Below, piece by piece: positions 37,235 to 50,141 of a stretch of 64,000 bases of DNA; the stretch's first letter is position 1, and every line of letters starts with the position of its first letter. Below the pieces are notes generated by a model that did no database searches, had not been told where the DNA came from, and saw only the letters and a list, made by a program, of their open reading frames with translations. The stretch is taken from assembly GCF_003286085.1 (NCBI RefSeq), contig NW_020825288.1, positions 10,478,001 to 10,542,000 of the forward strand, written 5' to 3'. The position numbers were made by a program, and so were the translations under genes. Origin of the DNA: Drosophila persimilis (Eukaryota > Arthropoda > Insecta > Diptera > Drosophilidae).

Positions 37235-37673
37235 GAGCTCGTGTGTGTCTGTGTCCGTCTTCGGGTCGATTCGGTCGTTCGGCTATTCGGTCCCCACGGG
37301 ACCCACACGGCATCCATCCATCCCTACGTTTCAGTTCTGATTGGAGATTCGTGCGCCGCCGTTGATAGTCCGAGTACGCGGCGTGTTTCCCTGCAGCCCC
37401 AAGCTTTGAAGCTTTTATTATTTTGCATTTCGTTTTGGCTTCATGTTCTTGTTTGTCTTCCGTTTTCGTCTCCTTTATTCGCTTGTGGCCTATGTTTTTA
37501 CACAACTGTTTATGATTTGATTCGTCTGCAAACTGCAACTGCAACAGCAGCAGCAACAACTACACATTCAAACGAATCCAACACACAACAAAAAAAAAGT
37601 GCACTAGTGTTGCAACAAAACTTTCCAAGCACGGACGACAGCTTACGGATTACTAAGAATCTTCCAAGAATCG
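37203..37673 (+). other. ttk: Candidate non-coding first exon (ttk 5' leader)
   Basis: About 471 bases from the Inr at 37203 to a strong donor, TCG/GTAAGT, at 37673/37674. The 3' part is rich in CAACAGCAGCAACAAC, typical of Drosophila leaders, and several short uORFs are present. It would splice over about 14.6 kb to the acceptor near 52277. Confidence 0.4.
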
Positions 37674-37887
37674 GTAAGTTCCATTTGCTTTTTGGCAAAG
37701 ATCTTTCCAGGAATCGTACTCGTTCCCGTTCGAGCCGGCAACTGAAATAATTCGAAAAATGAGGAGCATTTCATTCGCTGCAGCTAAATCTGATCTGAAA
37801 ACTTGATTGAAATTCCTTTGAGGCTCATTTGCAATCTAATACGAATCTATAATGCCTACCAGATACATTTTCCACCCAGCTATTTCC

Positions 37888-37920
<33 letters not shown>

Positions 37921-40900
37921 ACAGCCACACTGCTGCAACATCAACAAGGCAGGGCCGTCAGGCACTTAATGTATCTGATGGATACACACAGGCCCACAAT
38001 GTTGCTACTGCTGTTTCGGTTTCTGTTTCTCTTGCTGCCTCTGTTGATTTTGCTGTTGTTGTTGTTGTTGTTGTTTTTGTTGTTATTGTTGTTGAGTGGG
38101 GAGTAATGCGCCACCGCTTTAGATACCAGATATGTACTAGACACACACTCGTACTCGTGGAAACGTCCGTTTTCAGTTTCTGCTGCTTATTTGTCGGTCT
38201 TGCTTCAGTGATCTTTGTCATTTTCCGACGCCCATTGCCATTTCCTTTTTTTATCCCTCCCCGCCCACTTTCCATGTGCCACTTCTAGTTCCCAGCTCCA
38301 GCAGCCGCACCCCTTTGGGTACGGCTTCGGGCTTCCAGTGGCCTGGAACATTCCATTAACCATTTTTATTCCAGGGCCATTTGCCTGATCTCCCCAACCC
38401 TCAGCGCAGAAAATGTCTGTATGAATGAATGACAGAGTGAATGAATGAGTGATTGAGTGAGTGATCTTTGATTGCGGCTTCCACGAGCTTCCGCTGCTAC
38501 GTGGCGACAACCCTGGTGGCCCTGCGACAACTCTAGCACCTGCGCGCGCGCGGCCACACAAATTCAATTATGCAAATCTCAGCCCGATCTCCACATCTCC
38601 AATCTCCGTCTCTGTCTCTCCGTTCGCCGAGTGTCTGGCTAACCCACTTCACACAACACACAACAACAACAACAACAAAAACAAATATCATGAATTATTA
38701 TTTTTCATTGGGGCAAAAAGGAAACGAATGCAAAGCCTCCGATCACACATAAATTTTGCGGTTGTTTTGTTAATGAAACGAACAGCAACAACAACAACAA
38801 CAACAACAACACGCTCTCTTATGGATGTATATATGTGTATGTATGTATATCTCTAGCTCTTTCTAAAAGCTTTTTACACACACACACACGCACAGACAGA
38901 CAGACAGTCGTACTACCACCTTGCGCTCACAGTCAAAATAATGCTCAAATTATAACTGTTATTCAGCCGGCGATCGAAACAGTTAAAGAAGAAGAAGCCG
39001 GAGAGAGACATGACTAACAACTCACGTTGTTGTCGCTACTGCTGTCGTTGCAGCGGTAAAAATTCCCCCAAAACACAAAAGTCAACAAGTAAAAGTCCCA
39101 AGCGTCGTATACGCAATATCGCAAAGAGAGTAAAAGATACAGAGAGTGCGAGCGAGAGAGAGAGAGAGAGAGCCCCGTGCTCTCTCTAACGACGCGCGTG
39201 TCTGTTTTCACAAATATTTCGGATTCTTGATTTTCTGTCTTCTCTTCCCATTTTCCATTTTTATAGCCACTGCAAGGAGGTGGGGACATACTGGTACATA
39301 ATGGGGTTTTTCCCAAACATTTTCGATGCACGAAAAAAGGGTCGAAAAAAGGTGAATAAAGTGCACAGCCTTCAGGCTGCTTTAAGTGATTTTAATTCCT
39401 TAATTTGCTACGCGACATATGTAAGTCGAATCCATTCAGATCGTATCACTATTGAATCGATTTCTTTGACATCGAAGACTTGTCAAACTCTACCAATCAT
39501 GGCCAAATGTAGTCAACAGTTCTTGACGCTCCAAGCTCATTCGATTATTATTCGTCAGCATTATTCTGAGCCGGAATCCAGTGAACTTCCCAGTCACACA
39601 TACGATCCTTAATGATTGTTATTAAAAGCTGTTTCGCACTCCCATATTTATTTCATTTTTCACGCTGCAGCTGCTGCTAGGCCCAAGGAAAAGGCTAAAC
39701 ACATGTCTACATTTTGTTCGTATATTTTCGAGTGTATATCCAGATGGTTCTTTCTTTTCATGACTCCTTTTATTTATTATTATTTATCGTGGAGGCATTC
39801 GCCTGGTTGCATTTTTGATGAATGCAATTTTGATTTTTATCAACTTACGTGCTTTTGATCGCCATTCTCCGGGTTTTCTCCAATCTTTCCACTACTCCGA
39901 CTTGGACTCGTAAATCTCCTGTTTTAATTATTAATCTGAAGAACGAAAAAAGAGACTCCAACTACTGTAGAAGCCCAAATTTAAAAGTGGAGCACCGCAA
40001 AGCGAAAAACACAACAACAAGAACAAAGTATAAGAAAAGGCAAAAAAGAAAAGGTCAGTGGCCAAAATATGTTTTGTAATTCAGGCAGGCAGAAAGCATC
40101 AGCGAAAAGAGAATGTGGCCAAAGAAAAGCAGCAGCAAAGAAGCAGAACGCAAAACGAGCCAAAAGCGGAAGCCAAAGAGCAACCGTTTACAAAAAATCC
40201 GTTGAAGCCGGCAGGAATTGGGCCAGACCTTGGGGTCGTTTTTTAGTTTCTTGACCAAAAAGGATTTTCTTGGCCTGCACACACGTGCCTCGCGCCTCCC
40301 CCACCCTACAAGTCGCCTCATTTTGCAATTTCCGCTAGCTGTTGCCTTAAGCCTTTGCAACGCCTTAATTCAATTAACGCCGTCGGCGTCGCAGTCGCAG
40401 CTCAATGTCCGCGTCAAGTATACGCCCTGTGGCGGCGGCCACACTCACCCACACACTCACAAGGCGTTTCCTATTTTGCATGAGAACGGGAAAATCAAAA
40501 AGGAGAACGGACAGCAGGCATCCGACTTAAGGCTGTGTGCGCACAGCACAGGGAAAAGGCAAACATCAGCAAAAACAGAGAGAGAAAGAGAGAGAGAGAG
40601 AGAGAAATAAGCACGAAATGCAAATGGAAGGTAATTGAAAGCGACGACTACGCTGCCGACGCTGCCGACGCAGAAGTCGCCGTTGCAGCTGCAGTCGCCG
40701 TTGCGCTGGTGGCTACCCTTAAGCTTTGGCAGGGGACATTGTCCGTTTATGGGACGATGGGAGGCCCCGCTAGCATTGGAAGGGGCACAGGCACAGGCAC
40801 AGGCACTGGCACTGGCACTGGCACAGTGGTTCAAAGGCTCACACGTAGTGCTATCCTAGAAAAATAAACCAAATAACAGGATATTCAGATTGTGTTACCA

Positions 40901-41570
40901 TATCTAAAGTTCGTAGAGGTCAGCTATGTTCCAAGGAGCTTCCTTGGAAGAAAATTCGAACATTTGCTAATTAAATTGAGCTAGAGATGAAATATATCTT
41001 TATAATAAGATAAAAAATATGTATATCTTTATAATCTATTTTCTTTTGATCCTCAATCCTTTGTCGCACAATCACTTTTGCCCCACTGTCCATTGCGCAA
41101 AAGGCAAAGAGCACATGAGAATAAGAAACAGCAACAACAACTACAAAAAAAAAGCTGTGTGTATATTTTAATCCTCTCAAAGAGGATTTTTTTCGATTGC
41201 GTCCGCTTCTCTGTGGCCGATTGCACACGACACCAATGCTGCCACACACACACACATGCACACATCCATTGCGGGCCGGGGGCAGTGACAAGCAGATACT
41301 CGTACTTTTTTCTCGCTCGCGTTGCGTAGCCGCCTCCAAGGAGCGCCGCACAGAGGAAAGTCACCTCTAAACAGAAACATATAACAGAAACAACAACAAA
41401 AACGAGCAGCAAACAAATATCCCCAACGCACACAGACACTCACACACGGTCAGACACGGACAGTGCGCGATAAGCTTAATTGAGTGCACGGCGGTGGCGG
41501 TTGGCAGTGGTCATGGGGTCGCAGGGGGAGGCGACCGGGGGATGACACACACAATTTTATCAAGGGGCCT

Positions 41571-41606
<36 letters not shown>

Positions 41607-41760
41607 ACGCACCCGCTGAGACAGGCACGCCAGGAGAGCAGCAAGGAGAACAAAAATATGCACGCAGTCGTGACGCTGACGCTGACGCTGGCAGAGGCTC
41701 CCTCCCAAACGCACGAAGAGAAAGCAGCGCAAACAAACTGCGTGCTTTTTTTCTCGCGAG

Positions 41761-41973
41761 GATACCCTTTATACCAGATTGCAAGCGCGGGGATATGCGT
41801 AGAGAGTATTTTGTTTCTGGCTAACGCTGGCTATGTCAGCGCTCTGCCATTTGCCACAATATTTCCAAAGCTGTTTCTGTGAGTGCTTCTGCTTCTGCGA
41901 GTGTTGATTTCACTTCAACAAGCCTCCCTCGCACTGTAATCTCTTCTCGAAATCTCTACCGCTACAGGGTATT
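41761..41973. mobile_element. Possible degraded DINE-1-like fragment
   Basis: It begins GATACCCT and ends AGGGTATT about 213 bases later, imitating the ends of the two clearer copies, but lacks the TTGCAGAT continuation and an obvious end hairpin. Weak call. Confidence 0.2.
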
Positions 41974-43287
41974 CCACCGGTTGACGTTTGCCATGCAGAT
42001 GCCTGTTCCTCTTCTTTTGCCTTTGGCCGTCGTTTCCTTTGTCTCTTGTAGTCAGCCGAGCAACGGCGATCCGAAGCGATAGCCGAACGATCCTCTCTGG
42101 CTGCAGGGCGGGCGTGAGTGCGGGCGGGTGGGTGGCTGGCATCACAGGCGGGCCGGGACGGCCGCAGCTGTTCGGGAAAGTTTCGTCAGAGGATTTTTCT
42201 AGTGGCTGGATCCCCCGGCATTTGGGTCATGTTAAAAATATCCGCGCACCAAATTTCGGATTTCCATTAACGGGCCCAAGGAGCGAGGGAGCCGATGTGT
42301 GCGTGCCCGATGGGAGGCGGAGGCGAGATGGAATAAGCCCAAAAGCAACTTAATGAAAAGAAATTACAAAGCAAACGCAAACGAAAACGCAAAGAGAGCC
42401 ACAAAAACAAAACACATGTGCAAGACAAACACTCTCTCCCAGAATGCCGGCATTTCTAATTTCGATCGCACTTGATGTTTACTCTGCTCTCTCTCTCTCT
42501 CCCGATCTCTCTCTCTCTCTTTCTTTGGCTGCTCTCTTTCTTGCTGTTGCTGTTGCTGTTGGTGTTATCAACCAAATATCAAATCAAATAAAGCTTTTTC
42601 TTACGAGCGCGGGACTCCTAGGAGAGCTCCCAGGCATTCGAGAATCTCCTCCAATATGTAGCTAATGTCTTTTATCTTTTCGTTGTAGACCTCGTACAAT
42701 GTCCCAAAGTACACATGTGTGCTCCTATCATGTACATATGTATGTACATACATATTTATGTACATATATATGGATGTATGATGTACTTCCTTTGGCTCTT
42801 TTCTTATCAGGCGAAATGCGGTTAAGGGAATCACAATATTCTGTGGTCACAAAAGTAAACAAGCAATCAAGCGCTACGGGACACGTGCAGAGTATCCACC
42901 GATAGAGAAGGAAAAAAGGGAAAACCCTCTCAGAACAGGTCAAAAGGTCATCGATGTATCGCCAAAGCTGTTTTTGTGGTGAGGGGAACACAGTCCTTAG
43001 AAAACGAAGGTTATTCAGCCAGCGAATGCCATCCTCCCATCCCTTAATCTTTTTTGAGAGATATCTAGAGTGCAAGGAACCGATATTTATGATATATACA
43101 AAAAGTATGTACGATTGATGGGACTTCCATGTTGAGTGCTTGGCCAAGTGTGTCGTTGAGTGCTTCGCTTCCTCTGCCGTTGGCCGATGCCGGAACTTTC
43201 CCCGTTTCGCTGTTGACCCGCATTTCGAATGTCTAAATTAAGGACACCACCATAAAAAGCTCACCAAAGCAAAGCGCAAATGACTAA

Positions 43288-43317
43288 GGGGGGGGGGGGG
43301 GGGGGGGGGGAGGGGGG
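43288..43317. repeat. Poly-G tract (23 G, then A, then 6 G)
   Basis: An uninterrupted run of 23 guanines followed by one A and six more G. Such runs can form quadruplexes and are often mis-sized in sequencing. Confidence 0.9.
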
Positions 43318-45223
43318 CACGGGCGACAGCAAAAGCAACAATTTCATTTCTGTCTCTTATTTGTGTGGGTCGAGGCGTGAAGAGCACGTAAAAGAAGGAA
43401 ACAAAAAACATGCATAGATCAATAATGCTGACAGCCGCCGCCCCAGTGGTGGATGGTTGGTGGTGGGTGAGGCAGAGGAGTAGTGGTTCAGACAACTGTT
43501 GCCGCACCGCACCACATCGCATCGCATGGGGAGATGAAAGAGACGCCCTTCGATGGCGGGACTCCAGCTCCAGCTCCAGCTCCAAGCTCTTTTGCGCTGC
43601 ATTTTTATGGTTGACAAAATGTCAGCCCGAAAAAACTATTTTGTAATCAGCAGCGGAGCGGCCACAAAAACCAGTCGGGTTGGCAGCTCTTGCTTTTGGG
43701 AGGGGGGAGGGCTGCCAACGCTGTGTCTAACGATGCCCACAAATCAGTCATTCCGTCGCAGTAGAGTCTGTACCCCGTCGTTCCCTATAGACGGATCCGC
43801 TGCTAGGGTGAGCGTGAGCTCATTCCAACGAAGGCAACAAGTTTTTCCTTTCCACTACCACAGCCCCAAATCGCCCCACAACCAGACCCCAGCCTCTAGC
43901 CACTGTTCAGTGAAGCAGCGAAGTCGCCAGTCCCTTCCTCCTTCCTGCCGAGTATTATTTCATAGTCGAGTGGAAGACCCAACCGATTCTTGTCGCTCAC
44001 TCCTCCGCAAATGTTTGCCATATATGATTGGAACCTCCATACAGATACATATATCTATAAATGTTGAAGTAGTATCTGTGTGGATGTATGGATACGAAAG
44101 CACAATGGGACAAATACCAGACTATATTTGTATCTAATTCCGGAATACTACGTAGAAAAAATAAATTTTTACAAAATATAATATATTTTATATGTGTGTG
44201 CCTATTATTTTACACAGTTTAAAGTTTATACAATATAGAAAACACTTATTTTTGTATTTACTAGACTAGCTAGTAGTCTTTTATTGATATATTTTTTGAG
44301 TTTTTATAATTTGTATCGTCAGATTTCTGATAAAAAATCCACCCACTGATGGCCATGGTATGCACAGTGGGGATTCCTCTTGTGTCGCGTCTATTATTAA
44401 ATTTCTCTATGAATGAAATTATTCACTATATCTACGTATACGTACATACATACATGTATGTATCTATATATATTTTTGTGCATGTGTGTTCATATCTCTG
44501 TGGATGTGTGGGTCTGTAAAAACAAGCCTAGGCCGAGGCTCGGCTCTCGGTTACACTTGAATGACAATTTCGAAAAACTATGACTATGAGGGGGACTTTC
44601 AAGCCCCGCTTCGAGTCCTACTCTGCATGTATGTGTGTGTATCTCTCTGTTTGGCATTGAACAACGGCCCACGCTGCCCGTTGTCTCCCCCAACCCCATC
44701 CCCCCACCAACCTGCTTCTACTACTCGGTGGAAGCTTACGTGCTTGGCTGCTAACCTTTTTTTGTATTTTCTTGGCTGTCTGTACATGTAGCTTTGAGCC
44801 AAGCTTTTTTCCTTCACTGCTTGCCTACGTGCAAAGGAATTTTTACACTTGGCGAACAAAAAAGCCAAAGGCGACTAGAAAGAGCTAGAAGCAGCCAGCA
44901 GCAGGCAGCAGCAGCCAGCAGCAGGCAGACGCAACAACAACGAAAACAACAACGGGACTTTATGACAGCTAGAAAACGAAACGAAACGAAACGAAGCTCT
45001 GACGAGCGTCAAGCTCAGCGAGAAAGAGAGAGGAAGAGCGGTGAGATGATAGGAAGAGTGTGGAGAGAATGGAAGGGAGAGGGAGAGGGAGAGCATAGAG
45101 TAAGGAATAGGCATGGGAAAAGGAATGCGAAGAGAAATGCCAGGCATGTAAGAAGGCAAAAAGTGCAAAGTACAAAAAAAGAAAGGAAAGGCAGACTAGT
45201 TTCTGATTGGCGCCGATGCTTTT

Positions 45224-45437
45224 GATACCCTTGCAGATCACAGATACATATATATGTACATATTGTTTCTATGGGTTATAGAAAACAGTAAAGTTAAATA
45301 TCTAAGATTCTAAATCTAAAATATAGTTACTTACTTACTTGCCTTAAAAACTAGAAACCGATGGTTAATGCTGATAGGATCCGTATAAGCTTCGTCCTAA
45401 AGTCATAGATACCCTTTGGAAGTGGGAAGAGGGTATC
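45224..45437. mobile_element. DINE-1/INE-1-like (Helentron-type) non-autonomous element
   Basis: About 214 bases starting GATACCCTTGCAGAT and ending AGGGTATC, an 8-base terminal inverted match. The right end also forms a local hairpin: GATACCCT at 45408-45415 pairs with AGGGTATC at 45430-45437. The start is shared with the copy at 47539. Subterminal inverted sequence plus a 3' hairpin is the layout of Drosophila DINE-1 elements. No coding capacity. Confidence 0.45.
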
Positions 45438-47538
45438 CACAATTTGTCGTCGCTGTCGGCCGCAAAGGAGAAGCACACACGGCCAAGCAGCAAAACAGAG
45501 GAAGCATTAGAAAAGTCATAGAAACGGGGACGGGGACGGGGACGGGGTGGAGTGAGGTGAGGTGAGACTTGGAAAACAGTTGGCGGCTAGCGGGCCGAGA
45601 CGATGCGGCCCCAAAGCGGTAGCGGCAGGAAAGAGGCGCTGGGCGCAGTGCTGGCGCAGGCTGGGAGGGTTACAGGGCGGGAGGGAGGTGCGGAGGGGAG
45701 GAACATGTGTTTGGTGCCAACCTGCGATACCTGTTTCCGCGCGATGGCAGCAACGGCAGCAGCAGCAGCAGCAGCAGCAGAATCCGGCCACCGAGCACCA
45801 GTTAGTCAGTCATCAACAGTTGGCTGCCACACACAGATACACACATATGCAGGAAACCAGCACACAAATACACACACAGTTACGCTCTCCTAACGTCTCT
45901 CCGTCCGATCTCCATTGGTATTTACACAGTAAATAGCGCTGTAGGAAATCAAACAAACGCTGAGAGAGCGGCTGGGCTGGCTGGCTCTCTCTCTCTATTT
46001 CTCCTGCTCAAAGAGCGGGCAACAGAGATAGAAACACAGAGAGCGAGAGAGAGAGACAGAGCGTGACAGAGGCAGAGACACGCATGCCATGCCGCAATCC
46101 CAGGCTGCTGCTGTGGGGCGCTCGATTCGCTCTCAAGCTCTCGTTTTTTGTGGGGGCGAATATGTGTGGGCCACGCCGCACCGCCGCACCGCCGCACCGC
46201 CGCGCCACATGGGCAGAGTGTCACGCACACACACGGACATGCCCCAAGGCAGGGTCCCCCCACAATGACAAGTCCACCACCGCGCGACAACCGCGACAAA
46301 CTAACAGACAGACAACCACATCAATAAAAAAAAAAAAAACAGCTAGAGCTAGAGCCAGAAACCCACTTAGAGTCGAAGATATTGAGTAATCCATTGGCAA
46401 TCCGTCACCAACAAAACGACAAAGATGCACCACATGAAGAGGAAGCCAAGATAGAAACTAAGGATAGGATCAGATAGAGAGAAAGTGATGCGATTGAGAG
46501 GATCCTTTGGCCAGATTTTCAAAGATTTCCTAGATTAGAGGATCTTAACCAAAAAATCACAATGAAAGATCTGTGTCCTTTAGATTGCCTTACTGATGTT
46601 CTCCCTAAGGACAGGAGCGATGGTATTGGGCCCACAAATGTTATGAGAACATGGTATTAGTCCTCTGAGATGCATGTAAAAGGATATCCAGAAAATCGAT
46701 CATCGAGCTTTATTTTAATGCTTATTATATTATTAGTAATTTAAATAAATTAACTGACAGTTAAGCCAAATAATCCACAATCCATCAATAGAGGTTTGCC
46801 CGTAAAAGGATCTATACTTTCAACAAAATCTTTCACATAAACTATTTTTATTGAATATCCAACCAATCATTCGATATAATTGATCATCTTCGATCAAGCG
46901 ATTTTTCTATGTATTTTGTATCCCCCCCAAAATGAGCGGATTCCCATTCCTAGTGTAAACATTCCGTTTTCACTGCCGCCCAACAACAAATTTCAACATC
47001 GTCATCTTCAGGCGGCGGCGTTAATTTGTGGGGGCCCCTGTCACCGATTATACTTTCAGCCTCCGCAGTTTTACTTAATACTACCACACACAAACACATA
47101 CACTGTGGCAATGGCAGTGGCAGGGGCAGGGGCCGGGGCCGGGGCCGGGGGATGGGCATCTATTGTTGTAACTTCTTTTTTTTGCTGATAAAAAATTCAA
47201 GCAGGAGAGGAGCAACAGCAACAGCCGCCAGCCGCCAGCAGCCTATGCATGTGGAGAGTGGTGTAGAGAGGAAGTCATAGAGCGTAGATAGAGTGGTTAG
47301 ATGTTATACGTATTAGACCAGCGACTAAGTAGAACGAACGAACGGCAACAATGGCCACCACCAAGCCACAGCCACAGCCACAGCCCCAAAGCCCCACAGC
47401 CACACAGCGCCCCACAGCAGTCGTCGGAATCATCGGAATCGGAGTCGCACCGAAGCCACAGACAGCGATCGTTCGTGGCAAAGCTCCACAAAAAAAAAAC
47501 CAGAAAGGAAGGCTAGCCCCTCGGGGTCCGAAGCTTTA

Positions 47539-47915
47539 GATACCCTTGCAGATTGGATGTTCGATCAATGTTCGGGTTCCAATTGTAATTCATAATTCAG
47601 GACTGCTTTACTGCTATTACAACGATTAGGATTATTTTCGAACTCAGAGAGATTTTTCGTGCAAACTTCGTCACTATGAATCAGATTAGAATCCTTTTCG
47701 TTTTAAATTCATTTAAGAACGATCTTTATGCTGCAATAGTGTTGATCTCTGCGAAGTTTTCTCCATAAATCATCAGCATTGAGTAACTTTTTTCCTTAAA
47801 AGAAACAGGTGCACAAAAGGACATGTCTATCAGTATCATGGACATGGAAATGCTTCCTTTTACAGCGTTTTGCCAACATCTGGTCGGAATAGGAATACCC
47901 TCAAGGCAAGGGTAT
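47539..47915. mobile_element. DINE-1/INE-1-like (Helentron-type) non-autonomous element
   Basis: About 377 bases starting GATACCCTTGCAGAT, the same 15 bases as the copy at 45224, and ending in a hairpin (ATACCCT at 47895-47901, AGGGTAT at 47909-47915). The flank just left (CCGA-GCTTT) is also alike between the two copies. It is non-coding. Family assignment rests on end structure only. Confidence 0.45.
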
Positions 47916-50041
47916 AGAAAAGCGGCACACAGGCCCAGCGACCAACCAACAACACGCAATAGGGCAAGGCAAACAACAACAGCAGCAGAGGCAGCGACAG
48001 CGACTGCGACTGCGACTGAGGCAGAGCTAGCAACAGGAATTTACGATTCAGTGACTACCTTATTGCTGTAGTTGTAGTTATGTCTGTCTCTCTCTCTCTC
48101 TCTCTCTCGCACTATTTCACCTGGTGTGTGTTTGTGTGAGAGCCTATTAGGCGAAACGATCGTTTCCGTTGTAGGGGTAGGGGATAGTAATAATAAACAA
48201 AAACAACAACAAAAAACCCCTAACAAAGGTGTAGAGGATAAAAGCTACATAAAGTAAAGTGTAGAGAATAGAACAGAACTTTGGCCCAAAGCTCACTTCG
48301 TGCATAGGACTTCGACTCCAATTGGAGACGACGATGCCGCCGCTTCCCACTTGTAGAAGTTACTTGTTACAGTTGCTTACGTAATCGCATCACACACATT
48401 CAGACAGACGCTCCTTTGCACACACAAGCGCACACACTCGCCACTCGAAGCGATCGCTGGGACTGGGTCTGGCTCAAGTTTCCACATGTTTTTCCTCGAT
48501 GTCGGGGGAAAAATCCAATTTGAAAAAAGGCAGCGCCCAGGCGCCCAACCCCAATAACCAGGCCCAACCCAACCCAAATGCCGCCTAATGCCCTTACACA
48601 CACAACACACACACACACACAAATATACAAATATACACTTACAGATGGAAGCTACGAGGCTGCTGCGCGCACCCAAAAGCTGTATTTTTTGTTACTGTGG
48701 TTTTTTCCTAGCTTTTTCCCCCCCATCATGTTTTTCATTTTAACCCCGTTTCGTCAACGCTCTTGGCCCGTCCCTCACTCAAAACAGCCAAGCAACAGCC
48801 CCGAGACCGAGACCCATGCCTGCCCGCCTGCCCGCTTGCCCCTTCCTCTTTTTCCCCTCTCTCTAGCCGTCGCGTGTAAAGGAAATTAAAAATTCAAAAA
48901 GTCAAAGGCGCAAGCAGCGCGGCAACAGCGGAGGAGAGCAGCGTAAGAGATCGTGTCGTGGTGTGAGAGAGCGCAGCGCAGGAGAGTGAGTAAGAGAACG
49001 GCAACAGTTTTTCTGTGGAGACTTGGGGACGGGACCCAGTGAAAAGTCTACAAAGTCATCAGCAGCACCAGCAGGCAGGCAGGCAGCCCTATGCCTGTTT
49101 CTGTGAATGTAGTGTGTGACTCTTGTATGGGTGTGTGTGTGTGTGTGTGTGCTCATTCCTTTTGTGAGCGCGCTGGCAGCGCTGCCTCGCCTCGACGGAT
49201 GTAGGATTGTCGGCAATGTGTACGCGTGTGCATTAGTGTGTGTTTGCTGAAGTGTGTGTGTGTTTGCGAGTGTGGGGCCGCGACAGCGATGACGACGACG
49301 ACGACGACGACAGCGACGACGGTTCGTGGACGTGGTCGTTTGGAGCTTGGGAGCCCGAGGATCGCTCATTCACATTTTGGATTCAACCGGGACGGACGAA
49401 ATTTGACGTGCGGCAAAAGTGTTTCGTTTCGTTTTTCGTTCGTGCGGATCGCGGTTCGGTATGATCGCATCACCCTCCTCCTCCACCGCTCTCCCTGTTC
49501 GTCATTCTCCTTCTCTCTCTAACGCTGCTCTCACCGCCTGAGTTGTGAAAATTTCCACTTGGAAATTTGGAAATACAAAAAACCAAGCAGAAAAAAAACT
49601 AAAATTAAACAAAAGAAAAGGAAAGGCAAAAAAACTGCAGGCGTCAGCAAAAGGAGAAAATATTAACAAACAAAAAAAAGAAAGGTGCTTACTATTGTGG
49701 AATATTAATTGAATCCGTCTCCCTCTACCCCTATGCGACTGTGTGTGTTTGTGTGTGTGTGTGTCAAAAGGGGTGTAAAAATAAGCGCATGTTTCCCTCT
49801 GCTTTTTTTCCGTCTGTAAAGTGATCTCCTCTCTGCCGCAGGCAAGCAGAACCGTACCGTGCCGTGCCGCCCACCCCTAGAACGACGACCAGGGCCTCCG
49901 CCGCCGCCACTCTTATCAGGCGCAGAGTGTCCGTGTGAGCAGACGACGTGACTGACAGAGGCAGAGGCCAGTGTACATGTGTGTGTGTGTGTGTGTGTGC
50001 CGCTGCGCAGTCGACTTCCTGCGTCGAGGACTTTGACTTAC

Positions 50042-50075
50042 TCATTCGTGCGCGAGTTTTGAACGAGTGAGGACG
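50042..50075 (+). promoter_or_regulatory. Inr + DPE core promoter, candidate proximal ttk start
   Basis: TCATTC at 50042-50047 fits initiator TCAKTY exactly, with +1 at 50044; GGACG at 50071-50075 sits at +28 to +32 and fits the DPE RGWYV exactly. A donor-like AAA/GTAAGA lies at 50140/50141, which would give a first exon of about 97 bases; other donors are possible. It is 2.4 kb upstream of the ttk start codon. Assignment to ttk is inferred. Confidence 0.5.
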
Positions 50076-50141
50076 GGTTCACTCTGTGGAACTGAAACCG
50101 AAATTGCGGACAGAATTAAGTAAAATTTAATTCATGCAAAG

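Larger units (their letters stand above)
37674..50041. other. 12 kb probable ttk intron/upstream DNA
   Basis: No coding gene supported. It contains (AC)n 37889-37913 and 41576-41604, (TTG/GTT)n near 38052-38094, (CAA)n 38785-38811, (GGCACA/GGCACT)n 40787-40825, a 23-base G run at 43288-43310, a G-rich (GGGGCC)n segment near 47117-47152, AT-rich islands (40960-41060, 44130-44480, 46680-46900) and DINE-1-like insertions near 45.2 and 47.5 kb. Confidence 0.55.
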
